Assembly: GCA_018238625.1 (NCBI GenBank)
Contig: JABCSY010000007.1
Coordinates: forward strand, 1 to 64,000
Origin: Promethearchaeota archaeon
GTDB lineage: Archaea; Asgardarchaeota; Lokiarchaeia; Sigyniarchaeales; SOKP01
Direction: 5' to 3'
Length of the DNA stretch: 64,000 bases
Position numbers and translations under genes: made by a program. Of the stretch, positions 33,001 to 43,137 are shown in pieces (within the stretch, counting starts at the first letter, position 1; each line of letters starts with the position of its first letter). The notes under the pieces were generated by a model. That model saw only the letters and a program-made list of their open reading frames with translations, did not search any database and was not told where the DNA came from.

Positions 33001-35241
33001 AGAGATTTCCCAAATTTCATCCCAATTTAAATTATAACTGTTATGCCAGCTATCGTCGATTTCTTCATTTATTCTATTATGAATTTGAAAATCTCCCGAA
33101 TCCATAGGGGATATTGGATTTTCATAACTCCCTTCATATTCAAAATGTCGATAGAATTTATAAGGGGTATTTATTAACGAAGTATTCCAAAATATATTCC
33201 CTGATAATCCATCTATAACTAAGAATTTTATATATTTACTTAACAAAGATTTATAAATTTTCTCTGCCATACTTGATTGGATACTCTCTTGATCCGATAG
33301 ATCTTTAACAATTTGTGTTATCTCTGGAGGTATCGTTGAAGGAATAATCCAAGAAGCATAATCATCAACATTATCATCATTAATATCTCCTATATTCTTT
33401 ATATCTCTTAAACCCTCATAATATTGAAGTGCTGAGATTTCAAAATCCCAGATTATTTCACCACTTTTTCCATCAACAGAGTATAACTCCTTTATAATTT
33501 GTTTTCCATTATTTTCTGATTGACTCCATTCAGGTTCAAAGCTACTTATTTTTTCCACTAAAAAATCGTTAAATCCATTATTATTTAAATCTTCAATCTC
33601 TATTACTTCTGTATCAAAATCCTCATTAGGTCTTACCCATATAATTTCATCATTTTTGCAATCAATACATAAATATCGTCCATTAGCAGAAATTGCAAAT
33701 AAATCTTCTACACTATCACCATTAACATCACCAATATTCAAGAGATAATGAGTAATAAAAGTATCATGATAGTAAGATGGGTATTCATATTCTCCAAGAT
33801 CTCGATAAACAACAATAGGATATTCTGAGCCAATATCGTTTATATCAAAACGGTTAATCAACGACGCTTCAGGTGTGTTATAATCAGTTTCATATTGGTA
33901 AAAACATAACTGAATTCCATAATCAAGAGCTATAACTTCAGGATAAGAACTAAAGTAAAAATCTTCGTAAGTCCAATTAATAAAATTAGTAATTCTAAAT
34001 TTTTCTTCTGAAGTTGGATCAAGTTGAAATAAAATCCCTTGAATAACACCATTTTGAAATAGATCATAAACACTTGAACTATAGTCAAGATGACAACTAA
34101 TTGATATATATTCATCAATCCCATCGTTATTCGTATCTGGAATAGGATAAATTTTTATCCCAGATTTCATAAAAACTCTTCTAACTGAAGAATAAGGAGA
34201 TGTGGGTATATTATATCTGGATAAAGGTGATGTTGATTCAGTCATATTATAACATATAACATTATCAATCTCATTTCCGTATCTTCCAGAAATTATTCTT
34301 AAATAACCATCATCAGCCGCAATAAGAACATCGTTAATAGAGTCATCATCAATATCTCCAACGATTAGTATTTCATCAATTGAATTGGGAACTTCTACAT
34401 AAGTATAATGAAACATATCAAAGATGAGTACTGAGGATTTTCTCAGGGAATAACTCCATAATTTGGTTCCGATCTTTGAATCAAATGCGATTAATTCTCC
34501 TTCTTCTGATCCCGCTACAATAGTTTGATATCCATTATTATTAATATCATCCAATACTTCTAACTTCCAAATATCATTTGTAAAATCTTTATCATTCATC
34601 CAAACTTTAGCACCCGATTTTCCATTTATAACGTATAATCTATACCATGAAGAAATTACGATTTCTGGAATAAAGTCATCAGTAATATCATTGACTATTT
34701 CTATATCCCATGAATATGTAATATGGTCTTGCTCTTCATAATTTTCGGTACTTATACCTTTTATCGTAGGTTTAAACTTCCATATTTCTGACCCATTATT
34801 GGAGGCTATTGCTATTAGATTAGGATGATCTTTATTGTAAGTAATGAGAACTATATCTTTAACATCATCACCAGAAATATCTTCAATAATTTCGAAATCA
34901 ATTACAGGACCCATTGTTCTATAACTCATTTTAATAAAACCATTCAAGGTGATTGTTGCAATTCCTTTATCCATTCCTACAACAATTAAAGAAGGACCTC
35001 CTTCAGTAAAATTTACCATTCTAGGTTGCACTGTTGGTCCATCCCCCGGTATACCTTTACCTACTTTCCAGAGTATTGAATCTGCCCCAGAGCCTCCATT
35101 TTGAGATCCAAGATTAATCACACTCTCATTTGTCAATATATTAGATGGAATTGTAACAATAATAGGTAATAGCAATAAAATACCTATTATTATCGTCGTA
35201 AATACTTTATACCTTCGTTTTAAAATCATTGCAACTTTCAT
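30067..35241 (-). CDS. Giant extracellular FG-GAP/PQQ-type beta-propeller protein with signal peptide and C-terminal TM anchor
   Basis: 1724 aa; N-terminal hydrophobic leader; repeated DINDDNVDD / DINNDGISDAI Ca-binding-type motifs; many N-x-S/T sequons; C-terminal ILTFVILGAIASIYIFYRRYSKR. Confidence 0.85.
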   Translation of the reverse strand: MKVAMILKRRYKVFTTIIIGILLLLPIIVTIPSNILTNESVINLGSQNGGSGADSILWKVGKGIPGDGPTVQPRMVNFTEGGPSLIVVGMDKGIATITLNGFIKMSYRTMGPVIDFEIIEDISGDDVKDIVLITYNKDHPNLIAIASNNGSEIWKFKPTIKGISTENYEEQDHITYSWDIEIVNDITDDFIPEIVISSWYRLYVINGKSGAKVWMNDKDFTNDIWKLEVLDDINNNGYQTIVAGSEEGELIAFDSKIGTKLWSYSLRKSSVLIFDMFHYTYVEVPNSIDEILIVGDIDDDSINDVLIAADDGYLRIISGRYGNEIDNVICYNMTESTSPLSRYNIPTSPYSSVRRVFMKSGIKIYPIPDTNNDGIDEYISISCHLDYSSSVYDLFQNGVIQGILFQLDPTSEEKFRITNFINWTYEDFYFSSYPEVIALDYGIQLCFYQYETDYNTPEASLINRFDINDIGSEYPIVVYRDLGEYEYPSYYHDTFITHYLLNIGDVNGDSVEDLFAISANGRYLCIDCKNDEIIWVRPNEDFDTEVIEIEDLNNNGFNDFLVEKISSFEPEWSQSENNGKQIIKELYSVDGKSGEIIWDFEISALQYYEGLRDIKNIGDINDDNVDDYASWIIPSTIPPEITQIVKDLSDQESIQSSMAEKIYKSLLSKYIKFLVIDGLSGNIFWNTSLINTPYKFYRHFEYEGSYENPISPMDSGDFQIHNRINEEIDDSWHNSYNLNWDEIWEISSLLRAESIELINGTSTNREFDLWGNQNSNYTYTSYNSSDSTKSLKIGTTSNSTSVGSVESGDNQYWVLNSVPTAGKDKINVELSFNLSNPINSELHNLVVDYQGFLSSALIEQIDMYIFNFSNGGHWNKISTPAINNTALYTNMTKILNNLENLTLGDQKLVKIKLEAVNATAFTLAIDKLTVDYIYSYGNYTVKATQDSGSWNAVVDLIVPLDFLEDKLLGGMEFPLSQIERLSAFKMQTKLMVNTSSSSGYTFTYEIYNATSERWVICNWDNQHTTWNNHTYPDLKGGFKSPRTNYSDYPLNNTGYQYDHMWIITRGTKDAYPCLEFDYENKTTLSDFINSNKEIRIRINVSNNQIPFDLIIDNFGLGAFYWGLFDNEYDPYYIWKYSVNEWESEFNDVNLLDLEVQSFEVINGTGDNYLDIIAVIGKEGFNENPDDAWSSRIRLFDIKNNLFFDKWSLNKTIIPYQNVRILPINNSLNSWIISGIFKFGDKYNCSHKLIENPYWDTSISYFDNYTDSEVAIDYKWEIIPSFPNVDRYGFKPYELPGKTIISVNGKIGLILGKYVYSESGDIALTDIKTVDINNKSTISIIPTYGLVSVNWYSSLTAGSVDFSLDVVRLKLLTSYEDFNGDTFLDHVGIYRPTNGYYTPTREVKIYSGNSGDSNPIVLFKESFQNIYQNYDAEYSSKSKMPFSSIGDINNDGISDAIVGFQSEGWDCRGCRIQFYDVYNSDENEGIELTQFRWDLEPFECSNPFFSYPSYEFIRNFENIGDINGDNYSEILIDRDLFVKSTDEYGWESYSQSPTFEILDVMKRKFLYRFNLDVSSIYPLLDLNEDNRSEILVVSQDSLYCINSKFSVQILSPTDLGSMSSHNFKIEWDTDASYDYFEVIVNGVSQGHVTNKDIRVSLSSGWKDINIIMHDKSGLISTISSIRVLVPPNQIQIILTFVILGAIASIYIFYRRYSKRQKEMILIKRK

Positions 35242-35819
35242 GTATAAAACACATCAGATTTCAATTATTTCTGGATTTGGCAAATAATTAGGGTTAGTTA
35301 GATTTTTTTATTATTTAACTTTTTTCATTTCTAACTTAATTTATCAAGATATTAGATAATCATAATATAAACTTGCTAAAAGTGAATATTCCATTATTAA
35401 TAGAACTTAAAAAGAATCATGGAGTTTTTCTATAATTTTATCCCTCATAAAAATAATAATTCACTCCAAATCTAAATTTAAAAGGGATAAATAGCAAGGT
35501 AATATTCATTTGACCTACTTTAAAATAGAATAATGCAATTGGTTGAAGAGCTACAATAAAATTATTCATCACATCAACTCTAAAATTATTGAACTTTTTT
35601 TTTCTATTGTATTATTCTTAAACAAATATTATACTGCAAGATTTAGCTTTAGATTAAAAATTGGACTAAATATTATTTAATAATGTTATGTCATTTTGGA
35701 TATTAAGAATCTCTCGTTAAAAGAGAATAAATGATAAAAAGAAATAAATAGAGTGAAAAAAACTGTCAAGTGAAAAGTATAAGCATCGTTATTATTCTAA
35801 AAAGAAATATGAAGCTGCC

Positions 35820-36329
35820 ATGAGCACTTTTGGAACTGGGCTTGTATTTCTATTCGTTGCGATTATGTCGTTAGTTTTTAGAGCGATTAATTTTGACCTT
35901 ATTGGGTTATCATCCTGGGGTTATTGGCTATTTATACCTGCCTTTTTCATTACAATTGGTGGGTTCACACAGATTAACACTAATATTCAATTCCAAAAAG
36001 CAGTAAGAGTTGCAATATTGGACCGTGGTAATCAGGGTGCTCATAAATTAGAAGATATAGCGCTTGAAGTCGGGATTAAACCTAAGGTCGTGCTTCGGGT
36101 CCTAATCGATTTACGCCAAAAAGGAGTCATTAGTTATCGCTTTAATTCTGAAACTGGCGAGATTATCCTCGGAGAGAACGTCGTTTACGCACCTGTTGAT
36201 AATTATGTAGCCCCACCTAAGAACCTTGCAGAACCCTTATCAACAGAGGGAAAGAGTTATTGCGTTTATTGTGGTCAGCAACTTCGACAAGGGTCCTTAT
36301 TTTGTGAAAATTGCGGCTCTAAAATTTAA
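35820..36329 (+). CDS. Membrane protein with winged-helix-like region and C-terminal zinc ribbon
   Basis: 169 aa; two TM segments, KLEDIALEVGIKPKVVLRVLIDLRQKGVI, CVYCGQQLRQGSLFCENCG. Confidence 0.7.
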   Translation: MSTFGTGLVFLFVAIMSLVFRAINFDLIGLSSWGYWLFIPAFFITIGGFTQINTNIQFQKAVRVAILDRGNQGAHKLEDIALEVGIKPKVVLRVLIDLRQKGVISYRFNSETGEIILGENVVYAPVDNYVAPPKNLAEPLSTEGKSYCVYCGQQLRQGSLFCENCGSKI

Positions 36330-36402
36330 TCTAAGTAATTCAAACTTTAAAAAACAATTTTATTTTAATTTTCTTTTTGCTAAACTTATTTGATTTTTAT
36401 TC

Positions 36403-36573
36403 TCAATATATTGTTTCTTTATTTCTACAGCTTTTACAGACTAATTCTATGTGATTGTAGGACTCTCTTAAGAATAATTTATGATGTTTTAGTTCGCATT
36501 CATAGCATTCCTTCTTTCGATAGAAGAAATTAGGAATAAGATGTTCGTAAGATTTTGTTTTTAGATTATTCAT
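36403..36573 (-). CDS. Small zinc-ribbon-like protein (56 aa, below ORF-track cutoff)
   Basis: MNNLKTKSYEHLIPNFFYRKKECYECELKHHKLFLRESYNHIELVCKSCRNKETIY*; two CxxC pairs in an otherwise empty spacer. Confidence 0.45.
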   Translation of the reverse strand: MNNLKTKSYEHLIPNFFYRKKECYECELKHHKLFLRESYNHIELVCKSCRNKETIY

Positions 36574-36753
36574 ATAGAGTTAAAAAACAAATCTTTTTTT
36601 AAGTCCAACCACGGTGGAGATTTTTCGTCTGTAAAATGCATAATTCGTAAGTTTTTTAAAAAGATATAATGTGGTAAAAGATTTATTATCTCATTCTATT
36701 TACTAAAATGAGGATGATCAAAAATTTTAATTGAGAAAATAGAAGGTAACGTA

Positions 36754-37725
36754 ATGAATCGACAAAATCACGGTGGAAATAACAAGGTTCTGATAGAATT
36801 TCAAAATGTATCAAAAAGCTATAAGAATACTTTAGCTTTAGATGAGGTTTCTTTCACCATAAACAAAGGAGATGTGTTTGGTTATATTGGACCTAACGGA
36901 GCGGGAAAAACTACTACAATTAAGATTCTAGTAGGACTAATAAGAGATTATATTGGAGATGTGTATATCACTGGGAAAAATATATCTAAATCTCGCCAAG
37001 AGATATATGAAATATTAGGTTATCATCCACAAGAAGCGGGGTTCCAAAGATGGCGCACTATAAATCACGTTCTAAGAACTTTTGGGCGTTTATCGGGCTT
37101 AGAGTCCACTCTTCTTGAGTCGAAAATTCAGGAAGTACTAGAATTTGTTAACCTACAAGATGTAAGGTATAAGAAGATAATTCATTTATCGGGAGGAATG
37201 ATCCAGAAATTAAGATTAGCTCAAGCGCTTCTAAACGACCCTCAAATAATAGTGTTAGATGAACCCTTATCCGGATTAGATCCGAGTAGTAGGTATCAAG
37301 TAAAAAACCTAATAAAAAATCTTAGCAAAAGGGGAATTACAATATTATTTTCCTCTCACATCTTAACTGACATTCAAGATATTGCAAATAAGATTGGTAT
37401 AGTGAACAAAGGTAGAATTATTAAAATTGGCTCCCCTGACGAGCTACAAAGTGAGTTTCACATAGGTAACATTATCGAAATTGTATATATTAAAGGAGGA
37501 AACCCTTGTCCCAATTTAGAGGATATAGAAGGAATCGAAAGAATCGAAACGGGCGCTTCTAATAAACAACTTGCCCATTTAAAAGTTAATGCTGACATAG
37601 ACAATGTAATTAACGGTATACTTAGAACAATAACAGAACACAAGTCTAAAATGCGCAATTTTAGAATTCTAACGCCAAGTTTAGAGGAAGTCTATTTAAA
37701 ATATATTGAGGGTGATGTTAGATGA
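36754..37725 (+). CDS. ABC transporter ATP-binding protein
   Basis: 323 aa; GPNGAGKTT, LSGGMIQKLRLAQAL, IVLDEPLSGLDP. Confidence 0.9.
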   Translation: MNRQNHGGNNKVLIEFQNVSKSYKNTLALDEVSFTINKGDVFGYIGPNGAGKTTTIKILVGLIRDYIGDVYITGKNISKSRQEIYEILGYHPQEAGFQRWRTINHVLRTFGRLSGLESTLLESKIQEVLEFVNLQDVRYKKIIHLSGGMIQKLRLAQALLNDPQIIVLDEPLSGLDPSSRYQVKNLIKNLSKRGITILFSSHILTDIQDIANKIGIVNKGRIIKIGSPDELQSEFHIGNIIEIVYIKGGNPCPNLEDIEGIERIETGASNKQLAHLKVNADIDNVINGILRTITEHKSKMRNFRILTPSLEEVYLKYIEGDVR

Positions 37726-38384
37726 GTTTAAAGATTTTATTCTTAGACGAATTGAAAGGATTCTATAAATCAAAAGTTATGATTATTTTGTGGGTAGGAA
37801 TGCCTTTACTATCGCTGCTTTTCAATTTTATCGTCCCAGACACCGAAGGCATTCCAATCTCTTCCATAGTTGCGATTATATTCTCAAGTATTGGTGGAAT
37901 GCTTGCTTCTGCTATGTTGAGCACATCCATTGCGAGTGAAAAAGTACGGCATGTTTACGATTTATTTTTAATTCGACCAGTTAGACGCACAAATATACTT
38001 TTAGCGAAATTCTTTGCCGTGTATTTGTGTTTAATTATAGCTACAGGTATCTCTCTTGCTATCGGGCTTATTATTGATCAAATAACTATAGGAACTCTTC
38101 CTGAATATGTTATAGTCCAAACAATAGAGTCGCTATCAATAAGTTTGGCAGCTATGGCAATCTCTTGTTCTATTGGAATATTTTTTGGCGTAATGGTTTC
38201 ATCTGTTCCGGTTGCAGCAATATTGTCTGTCTATTTAGGCAATCAACTTTCTGCAATCTCTATTTTACCAACGCTCTTCATAGACTTTATCGACCCTATT
38301 ATTCTTTCTTTACTTATAGGTTCCATTGTACCAACAATCATACTCTCAATTAGCATTTTGATATTTGCGAGGAAACAGTTTTAA
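37722..38384 (+). CDS. ABC-2 type transporter permease
   Basis: 220 aa, about 6 TM; overlaps upstream ATPase by 4 nt; LIRPVRRTNILLAKFFAVY. Confidence 0.85.
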   Translation: MSLKILFLDELKGFYKSKVMIILWVGMPLLSLLFNFIVPDTEGIPISSIVAIIFSSIGGMLASAMLSTSIASEKVRHVYDLFLIRPVRRTNILLAKFFAVYLCLIIATGISLAIGLIIDQITIGTLPEYVIVQTIESLSISLAAMAISCSIGIFFGVMVSSVPVAAILSVYLGNQLSAISILPTLFIDFIDPIILSLLIGSIVPTIILSISILIFARKQF

Positions 38385-38401
38385 TTGACTTCCATCATAG
38401 A

Positions 38402-39973
38402 TTAATTTGAATTTATTATATCAAATTCTTCTTTTTTAGCATAACTTACTTTAAAGAAATCAAGCCATTTATTGAATGTCTCTAATCGTTTTTGAAAAGT
38501 TTTAAAATTCTTCTTGTTTTTAGGGATCCATCCCGTCTCTGCAATAGCTATTAACCTTGGAAATGCTTGCCATTCTAAGGTTTTCTTATTTTTTACAAAT
38601 TCCGTCCATAAACATGCCTCAATTCCTAAAATTTTGTCGTGATATTTTGCTTCTAATTCGTTTGGAATTGGTTCGTAATTATAGGATCTTTCTAAGGGGA
38701 TTATTTTATAAGGGTAATTTAGATAAACCGCTGACATTTCAGACATCACTACTTCCCTCCCCAATCTTGCGTGCTCTAAAACTTGCTTTAAATTTGCCGT
38801 CCAATAATGACATATCGCGTTTTCGTTTAGTTTGTCGTTTAGAATTTCGTTCCATCCTATTATCTGTTTTCCTTTAGACTCTAAATAATCTGCAATTCTA
38901 TTAGTAAAATATACTTGTAAATTTTCTACGCTTCCAAGTTCCTCGTTCTTAATGCGGGCTTGACAATCAAGACAGTTTTTCCACCTCTTTTTTGGAGCTT
39001 CGTCGCCACCGATATGAATTATCTTAGAGGGGAAAATTTCAATAATTTCGTTTAGCACATTTTGAGTAAATTCAAAAACTTTTTCTTTTCCTATACAAAG
39101 TACCTCTTTATGAATCCCAAACCGAGTACTAACTTTAAAAGGTCCACCCGTGCAACTCAACTCGGGATAAGCCGCGAGAGCTGCCGTTGTGTGCCCGGGA
39201 AAATCTAATTCTGGAATAATTGTAATAAACCGCTCAGTAGCGTATTGGATCAGCTCAATCAGATCTTGTTGAGTGTAATAGCCCGATACTGGAACTCCAT
39301 CTAGAGGAACTTTATTTTTTCGATTACTTCTGAAAGATCCTTGAGAAGCTATTGTACCTTCCCGTTTTGAGCCGATCTCTGTAAGTAGAGGATATTTCTT
39401 TATTTCTACTCGCCACCCTTGATCTTCAGTGAGGTGGAAGTGGAATTTGTTTAACTTTAAAAAAGCCATAAGATCTAATACTTTTTTCACTTCGCTCTTA
39501 GTAAAGAAATGGCGCCCTACATCCAGCATAAATCCACGCCACTTAAAACGAGGATAATCCTCTATTACAACACACGGAATAGAGAACTCTAAATTTATGT
39601 TTTTTCCTCCAATTGCTTCAAGTGGAATTAACTGTCGCATCGTTTGGATACCGTAAAAGACCCCATTAGGTGTAGAAGCTACAATCTCAATACGATCTTG
39701 GGAAACTATTAAACTGTAGCTTTCGTGCTTTAGCTGTTTTTCGTTATTAACTGTTTTAAGAATAATTACATTATTACTTTCCTTAGTTTGCAAATCTTCC
39801 TTTATAGCAATATTTAATCCGAGCGTTGATAATAAAACCTGCTTAAGTTGCTCGGCAATTGCTATTAATTTTAAATCTGTCAAAATTAGAGTTTTTTTGT
39901 TAAGTGTAAACGCTCCCTCTTTTGACGATATATTAACAGGTTCCGGGATTATGCTAAGCTCTTTTAGAGTCAT
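38402..39973 (-). CDS. Beta-N-acetylhexosaminidase (GH20)
   Basis: 523 aa; KWRGFMLDVGRHF, HIGGDEAPKKRW catalytic D-E, WNEIL. Confidence 0.9.
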   Translation of the reverse strand: MTLKELSIIPEPVNISSKEGAFTLNKKTLILTDLKLIAIAEQLKQVLLSTLGLNIAIKEDLQTKESNNVIILKTVNNEKQLKHESYSLIVSQDRIEIVASTPNGVFYGIQTMRQLIPLEAIGGKNINLEFSIPCVVIEDYPRFKWRGFMLDVGRHFFTKSEVKKVLDLMAFLKLNKFHFHLTEDQGWRVEIKKYPLLTEIGSKREGTIASQGSFRSNRKNKVPLDGVPVSGYYTQQDLIELIQYATERFITIIPELDFPGHTTAALAAYPELSCTGGPFKVSTRFGIHKEVLCIGKEKVFEFTQNVLNEIIEIFPSKIIHIGGDEAPKKRWKNCLDCQARIKNEELGSVENLQVYFTNRIADYLESKGKQIIGWNEILNDKLNENAICHYWTANLKQVLEHARLGREVVMSEMSAVYLNYPYKIIPLERSYNYEPIPNELEAKYHDKILGIEACLWTEFVKNKKTLEWQAFPRLIAIAETGWIPKNKKNFKTFQKRLETFNKWLDFFKVSYAKKEEFDIINSN

Positions 39974-40134
39974 TTTACAAGGCTTCCTTCGAATTTTTTA
40001 AAATAGGACATAGAATTAATAAAAAGATTAGGTTAAAGAATTTTAAATTCCATTAAAATTTAAAGATTATTTTGATTACATCGAATAATTAGAAAATAAT
40101 AAATCTTAAAATTCAACCTTACTATTTTTTTAAT

Positions 40135-40632
40135 ATGAAAGATAAGGATAAGGCACACCCTTCGGGTGAAGATATTGATCTTAATATTTTAGGAATTCTT
40201 AGCGAAAATAGTAGAGAAAATTACAATCAAATCGCTCTCAAATTAGGAAATTCCCCAGTTACTATTAAAAAGCATGTGGAAGACCTGGAACAAAAGGGTA
40301 TTATTAAAGGGTATGGGATAGATATCGACTTTGAAAAATTGGGTTACGATATTATTGCAACAATAGAAGTGACTGTTTCAAAAGGTAAAATGATTGAAGT
40401 AGAAACAGATATCGCGGAAAATCCTAATGTTTTTGGGGTTTACGATATCACGGGAGATTACGATGCCCTCGTTTTTGCTCGCTTCAAAACGCGCACGGAG
40501 TTAAGCGCAATGATTAAAAAACTTCATGCTTCTCCTTTTGTAGAAAGGACAAATACTCACCTCATTTTAAATGTAATTAAAGAAGGAAGCTCGTTTGTTG
40601 ACCTTTTAGAAAAAGAGAATAATGGTAAGTAG
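40135..40632 (+). CDS. Lrp/AsnC family transcriptional regulator
   Basis: 165 aa; N-terminal HTH (ILGILSENSRENYNQIALKLGNSPVTIKKHVEDLEQKGII) + RAM domain. Confidence 0.9.
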   Translation: MKDKDKAHPSGEDIDLNILGILSENSRENYNQIALKLGNSPVTIKKHVEDLEQKGIIKGYGIDIDFEKLGYDIIATIEVTVSKGKMIEVETDIAENPNVFGVYDITGDYDALVFARFKTRTELSAMIKKLHASPFVERTNTHLILNVIKEGSSFVDLLEKENNGK

Positions 40633-40730
40633 ATACTCACAAAAATTTATTTAAATCTCCAATTTTCACTTTTATTACTAAATTTGTCGGGACTCTTTTT
40701 TTATTATTCTTGAATTTTATATCTATAACT

Positions 40731-40940
40731 ATGAGCCTAGAAATTGTAAAAAAAAAAAGACTTGAAAATATTTATATCGTACCTAATGACGGTTTTTTCG
40801 ATCTTTCTCAGGCTATCATCTCCATTTCAGACTTTTTTCAAACATATCCTCGCTTAGATCTATACACAGGGATGGAAAATATTCCTTTCGAAGAAAGAGA
40901 ACCGGAATATAAAAAAATCCTGTTATCCGAATTTTTATAA
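40731..40940 (+). CDS. Small hypothetical protein
   Basis: ORF 40710-40940; the more likely start is the internal ATG at 40731 (MSLEIVKKKRLENIYIVPNDG). Confidence 0.4.
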   Translation: MSLEIVKKKRLENIYIVPNDGFFDLSQAIISISDFFQTYPRLDLYTGMENIPFEEREPEYKKILLSEFL

Positions 40941-41077
40941 ACTCTCTTTTATAAAATTATTTTTTCTCGTCTCGTCTTGTATTGAAAAGGATATGCTAAA
41001 TATAATTTAACTCCTTTATGCTAACATTTAAATTTGTTAGTCTATCTATTCATAATTAGATTAACTACAAAAAAGGG

Positions 41078-41248
41078 ATGAATTTTATGTCATTTTATTG
41101 GAGACTCAGATATATGTTCAGAAAATCTAAGGAAATAGAAGAATTAGAAAAAGAATTAGGAGTTAGAGGAGATAAAGGAATTAAAGGAGTTAGAGACACA
41201 TTTAGAGAAATCGACGAAAGAAATTCAAAAAATAAAAATATTGATTAA
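41078..41248 (+). CDS. Small charged/coiled protein (56 aa, below ORF-track cutoff)
   Basis: MNFMSFYWRLRYMFRKSKEIEELEKELGVRGDKGIKGVRDTFREIDERNSKNKNID*. Confidence 0.4.
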   Translation: MNFMSFYWRLRYMFRKSKEIEELEKELGVRGDKGIKGVRDTFREIDERNSKNKNID

Positions 41249-41276
41249 AAGAAATTCACTCAGTCTCAATTAGTTA

Positions 41277-41960
41277 CTATAATTTTGGGCTATTCTTATT
41301 TTTAGCTCTTATTAGCGAATAAATTCCATAAAATAACATTATTAGACACAAAAATAGTGCTGGGAGCATAGAAATAGCGAATGATGAAAATTCATCTGTA
41401 CCAAATGGAGCTACACAACATAAACATATAAAAATACTATAAACTATTAAAATAAGAGAAATTGTTATTAGAACAACACCAAGAATTCTTTCGTTCTTAA
41501 CATTTACTATACCTTTGTCAATATAAAATAAATTAAGCTCCTTATTCCCTATAAGGGCAAAAATTGCACTAAAGAAAAATCCCCAAGATGATAACCGTAT
41601 AGTAATAATCTCGAAAGATAAATAATATTGACTTGCTATTAGCAGTATAATTGCTATGGCATAAATTAGATTTTTATCGTATGGATTACCAAGTTTGGCA
41701 TTACGTAACTCACCAAAAAATACCACTAGTAAAATCATTGCATTAACTATTAAAAAATAACCCTGAAATATATTACCACTAATATATAATTCTATCTCTT
41801 CAGTTGGATTGCGTGGAATTAAGATGTAAAACCCATAGATCCAATGAACCATGTCTCCAACATCAAATCCTATAGCCTGACTTACATGAGTTGGGAAAAT
41901 AAGTTCGATTATTGAAAAACCAAGTGATAAATAAAAGAATATTTTAATTTTCCAGGGCAT
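41277..41960 (-). CDS. Multi-TM membrane protein, tandem paralog B
   Basis: 227 aa; shares FPTHVSQAIGFDVGDMVHWIYG and KELNLFYIDKG with the 42076 gene. Confidence 0.7.
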   Translation of the reverse strand: MPWKIKIFFYLSLGFSIIELIFPTHVSQAIGFDVGDMVHWIYGFYILIPRNPTEEIELYISGNIFQGYFLIVNAMILLVVFFGELRNAKLGNPYDKNLIYAIAIILLIASQYYLSFEIITIRLSSWGFFFSAIFALIGNKELNLFYIDKGIVNVKNERILGVVLITISLILIVYSIFICLCCVAPFGTDEFSSFAISMLPALFLCLIMLFYGIYSLIRAKNKNSPKL

Positions 41961-42075
41961 GCGCTCACTCTTGTTCTATAAATTGTATAAAAATCTCTTA
42001 TTGTATAGTTTTTTTTATCAACTTAAATAGTTTATTCTCTATGCTCTAAGCATTTCAAATGATATAAATCTCAAT

Positions 42076-42768
42076 TTACTGCTGCAATTTTGATCTATTC
42101 TTATTTTTAGCTCTTATTAGCGAATTTATACCGTAATATAACATTATTAGCAACAAAATAAGTGCTGGGTACATATTAGAAGCGAATGATAGTAAAAATA
42201 CATCTACTTCAAATAGAACTACAGAAGGTAAAATCATAGATATAATATAAACTAGAAAAATAAGAGATATCGTTATTAGAATAACACCAAGTTTTCTTTC
42301 TTTCTTAACATTTACTACACCTTTGTCAATGTAAAATAAATTAAGCTCCTTATTCCCCATAAGGGCAAAAAGCGCGCTAAAGATAAATCCCCAAATCGAT
42401 AACCGCATAACTATAATTAAGTTGTTTAATTCATAAAATTGACTTGCCATTAGCTGTATAAATGCAATTACGTAAATTAGATTTTTATCGTATCGATTAC
42501 CCCGTTTAGCACTACGCAACTCAACAAAAGAAACTACTAGAAAAAGAACAGCAATAAATATGAAAAAATAGCTCGGACCAGAACTATTATTATATAATTC
42601 TATCTCTCCAGTTGGATTGCGTGGAAATAGGATGTAATACCCATAGATCCAATGAACCATGTCTCCAACATCAAATCCTATAGCCTGACTTACATGAGTA
42701 GGGAAGATAAATCCACATAATGAAAAACCAAGTGATAAATAAAAGTATATATCAATTTTCCTAGGCAT
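42076..42768 (-). CDS. Multi-TM membrane protein, tandem paralog A
   Basis: 230 aa; closely similar to 41277-41960 throughout. Confidence 0.7.
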   Translation of the reverse strand: MPRKIDIYFYLSLGFSLCGFIFPTHVSQAIGFDVGDMVHWIYGYYILFPRNPTGEIELYNNSSGPSYFFIFIAVLFLVVSFVELRSAKRGNRYDKNLIYVIAFIQLMASQFYELNNLIIVMRLSIWGFIFSALFALMGNKELNLFYIDKGVVNVKKERKLGVILITISLIFLVYIISMILPSVVLFEVDVFLLSFASNMYPALILLLIMLYYGINSLIRAKNKNRSKLQQ

Positions 42769-43137
42769 GTTCTCCCTCTTGTTCTATAAATTGTATAAAC
42801 ATCTCTAATTATATAATGTTTTTTTGTCAACTTAAATATCTTTCTTATGTATCGAGTAGGCTCGATAGTTTTTTTTAGTAATATATTATTAAATTCTCAG
42901 TTTTTTGTCGTTAGAGTATTCTCAGTGGTTAATTTTTTTTTACCGCAGAACAATAAGTTTATAAGCAAGAAGCTCTCATTCTAAAAACTTTTCAAGAAAA
43001 AGATGATTAATCTTAAAATTCTTCAGATATTTTCTTAAATAATAAAACTTTTAAAGATACGTTCATAAATATTAAATAATGTTTACGGGAATATATTCCC
43101 ACAAATAAAAGCAAAAAAATTTGTATGTGAATTATGG

